Source: Phaeosaccion multiseriatum
Lineage: Eukaryota; Ochrophyta, other classes
Assembly: GCA_965112735.1 (NCBI GenBank)
Contig: OZ218950.1
Span: 5,022,001-5,086,000 of the forward strand
Length of the DNA stretch: 64,000 nt
Direction of reading: 5' to 3'
The position numbers and the translations under genes are program-made. The notes below the pieces were generated by a model, which was not told the DNA's origin, made no database searches, and was given only the letters and a program-made list of their open reading frames with translations. Below are positions 61,856-64,000 of this stretch, piece after piece (within the stretch, counting starts at the first letter, position 1; each line of letters starts with the position of its first letter).

Positions 61856-63787
61856 ATGCGTCTCCCCTTGATGCTCGTCGCATGGTCGATGCAACCTGTT
61901 GGCGCCTTTCTACATTGCGGCCTGGCGATACAACGGCCAGCAACAGGCGCAGCTGGAGGACTCACACACACAACCCACACAGGAGGGTGTGGGGGTCGCC
62001 GAGGGCGCCGCGTACTCACACAATACACTGACGAACACGAGAAAGAGAACGATGAAGATGACGAAGACGAAGAAGCAAAGCGAGTCTGGGAAGTAGGCCA
62101 CAAGGGTGAGTGCAGCAGCTTGCTCCGAAGAGAGCGTGGATAGAGCACTGCTTACTTCGCTTCCCCCTCCTCTTCCTACTGTGACAGAGCTCCCGCCCAC
62201 GTTCCATACGCACATCCGCCCGGAGATCCCCGTTGACGACGAGGAAGACCAGGACATACCCGCTCTCAACTCTGTGACTTTGGTCGGTCGAGTGGGGCAA
62301 AAGCCAGAGCTAAAGCACACGAAAAATGGAAAGAGTGTGCTGAACCTCAGCCTTGCTGTCACAAGAGAGTACCATCCTCTCGAGGTGAGTGAACTTGGAA
62401 TCTTCTCTAATCACCGCCAAACCGGCCATGCTTCCTTCCTCCTGCCTTCCCTCTCTAGCCCCTGCCTGGCACTCTACAAGGCAATGCCCGCCTTCGCCAA
62501 CCGCCACCCCCCCCCCCGCCTCATGATGCCTACCTGCCGCAGCGCCAGGCCCGCGGCATTGCATACGGACAGGAAGAGACGGACTGGTTCAAGCTGGTGC
62601 TGTGGGAGAGGGAGGCGGAGTACGCCAGCAGAGTGGTCGACAAGGGCATGCGCGTCGGCGCGCAGGTCAGCAGCCATAGAGCAAGCAAAGAAGAGCACCC
62701 CCCCCCCCCCCCCCTCGCCCCACAAAGCTGACACCTGTGCATGGCTCCTCCTTCCCTCCCTCCCTCCTCCCCCGCACACACTCACTGCCTCCACTGCGTG
62801 ATTGCCTGCCTGTCGCAGGGGTACCTCTCGGCCCCCATCTGGACGGACAGGGACGGCAACCAGCGACACACCCATGAGGTAGGTGGTGCACACGCCGCGC
62901 TGCTTGAGTGCGGAAAGATGCCATGTATGCATGCTCTTCCTTGGAGAAGAAACCGTCAGACCGTCCCTCTCATGTCCTCCCGGCTGCTGCGCTGCTTGTC
63001 CCCTCCTTGCTTCCCCTCCCCTCCTCGTCGTCTGCTTTGCTTTGCACAGATTGTGGTGAGGAAGCTGACTGTGCTGGAGTCGCGGGGCGAGGTGGAAGCC
63101 CGCCAGGAGAGCACGTGGATGGCCCAGCGCGATCGACAGCCCACTTCAAAGGGCAGCAACGAATCAGGCAGCGCCACAGCACAGACAAGAGCGGTACCTG
63201 CTGCCGCCCCAGAGCCTGCAGCCACCTCTAGCACATCCCCAATGCGGAAACCTGCGGTAGCCCCTATGATAGAGGCAGATCGCGGAGGAGGGAAGACCGG
63301 GGGAGGGGGAGGAAAGGGGGCAAATGCGTCTACTACGTCTTCATCCGCCAGCGGCGGCGGTGGCAGCAGCAGCAGCAGCAGCAGTAGCAGCGGGAGCGGC
63401 GCTGGTCATGGTAAAGAAGACGCATCGGAGGAGGGGGGCGAAGGCAGCCTTGACTGGTGGGCAGATATGGATGCCGAATCGGAGCTGGCCTCTGCAGGGC
63501 AAAGCTTCGGTGTAGTAGGGGGAGAGCTGCAGATCCCAGGGGTGCAGAAGGGAGTCGCCGGAATCGGAGGAACGGGCGTGAAAAAGGAGCCTGCTGGTGA
63601 TGCCAGTGCGAAGGGTGCCAAGAAGAGCAAGAGCGGTGGAGGAGAGAAGAAGCAAGAGCGCGAAGTCGCTGCTGCTGCTACTGCTGCTGCTGCCGCTGTA
63701 GACGAGGAGCTGGGCAAGGGGAAGGAGGAGGAGGAGGAGGAGGAGGAGGAGGAGGAGGTGTCGTCTTTCTTCGACGAGTTCTTGTGA
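61856..63787 (+). CDS. SSB: Organelle-type single-stranded DNA-binding protein (SSB, OB fold)
   Basis: Five exons in phase: 61856-62105, 62188-62384, 62543-62665, 62819-62878 and 63050-63787, giving 455 residues. The OB fold is bacterial-SSB-like: NSVTLVGRVGQKPELKHTKN, GKSVLNLSLAVTREY, DWFKLVLWEREAEYASRVVD, KGMRVGAQGYLSAP and NQRHTHEIVVRKLTVL. The start MRLPLMLVAWSMQPVGAFLH reads as a short signal peptide ending in a GAF motif, suggesting plastid import; mitochondria remain possible. After the OB fold come about 240 disordered residues with Ser and Gly runs, ending in a poly-Glu tract and SSFFDEFL. That recalls the acidic tail of bacterial SSB, which recruits partner proteins. An upstream TTG-initiated reading of the TC tract is not a start. 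Confidence 0.88.
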
Positions 63788-64000
63788 TTCCGTGGTCGGT
63801 GAGGATGTCTTTCCGTCCATCATGATGGTCTTGCAAGTGATACAGAGGGGAGGAGGGGCACGAAGGTGCTTGGAATGGCGAGCGAGGCAGAGCAGCGACT
63901 TTGGCCTGGCGTGCCACGCACCCCAGCAAAGGGCCCCCTCTCATCTTGTCCTCCCCTCTTCTCTAGCTCTACAGGAGGAGTCAGTAGCGTGCCCTGCATA

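Overview
This window is eukaryotic nuclear DNA. Nearly every recognisable gene is broken into short exons with GT-AG borders, and the introns are loaded with simple repeats. Three lines of evidence point to a flagellated, plastid-bearing protist, probably a secondary-plastid alga such as a photosynthetic stramenopile. First, an M17 aminopeptidase and an SSB-like protein begin with signal-peptide-like segments followed by a Phe motif (TTAF-SL, GAF-LH) that resembles stramenopile plastid presequences. Second, CEP104 and a CEP112-type DUF4485 protein imply cilia. Third, a CYP51 sterol demethylase is present. The exact taxon cannot be read from this window.

Layout. 1-14348 (minus): catalytic subunit of DNA polymerase epsilon, cut by the left edge. 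14589-16280 (plus): DUF4485 coiled-coil protein, head-to-head with POLE. 16472-22000 (minus): dihydroxyacetone kinase/triokinase. 23856-25690 (minus): class IV aminotransferase-like enzyme with an unresolved 5' end. 25788-30490 (plus): NPEPL1-type M17 aminopeptidase. 31635-38201 (plus): large cysteine-containing leucine-rich-repeat protein. 39712-42402 (minus): zinc-ribbon protein with poly-Gln and poly-Ser tracts. 43260-43900 (plus): decayed piggyBac-like transposase. 45042-46850 (plus): C-CAP-like/SEC-C protein. 47208-50827 (minus): CEP104. 51494-53084 (minus): tryptophan-rich multi-pass membrane protein of the TspO-like type. 54572-56040 (minus): NSE1-like subunit of the SMC5/6 complex without its RING. 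56404-61027 (plus): CYP51. 61856-63787 (plus): OB-fold SSB-like protein.

The genes do not form one pathway. Housekeeping functions are mixed: replication and repair (POLE, NSE1, SSB), cilia (CEP104, DUF4485), sterols (CYP51), triose/glycerol metabolism (DAK) and peptide turnover (NPEPL1). Several pairs are divergent with short shared promoters or convergent with touching 3' ends.

The most interesting non-coding signals are three long hairpins that look like small-RNA precursors: 54344-54465 on the minus strand, 59792-59897 on the plus strand inside a CYP51 intron, and a weaker one at 23133-23210. In the first two, the mismatch pattern turns into G-U wobbles on one strand only, which indicates the transcribed strand. 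A second window-wide pattern is that intronic microsatellites are polarised: purine or GAGT repeats follow donors and pyrimidine repeats precede acceptors. No rRNA, tRNA or CRISPR array was recognised.
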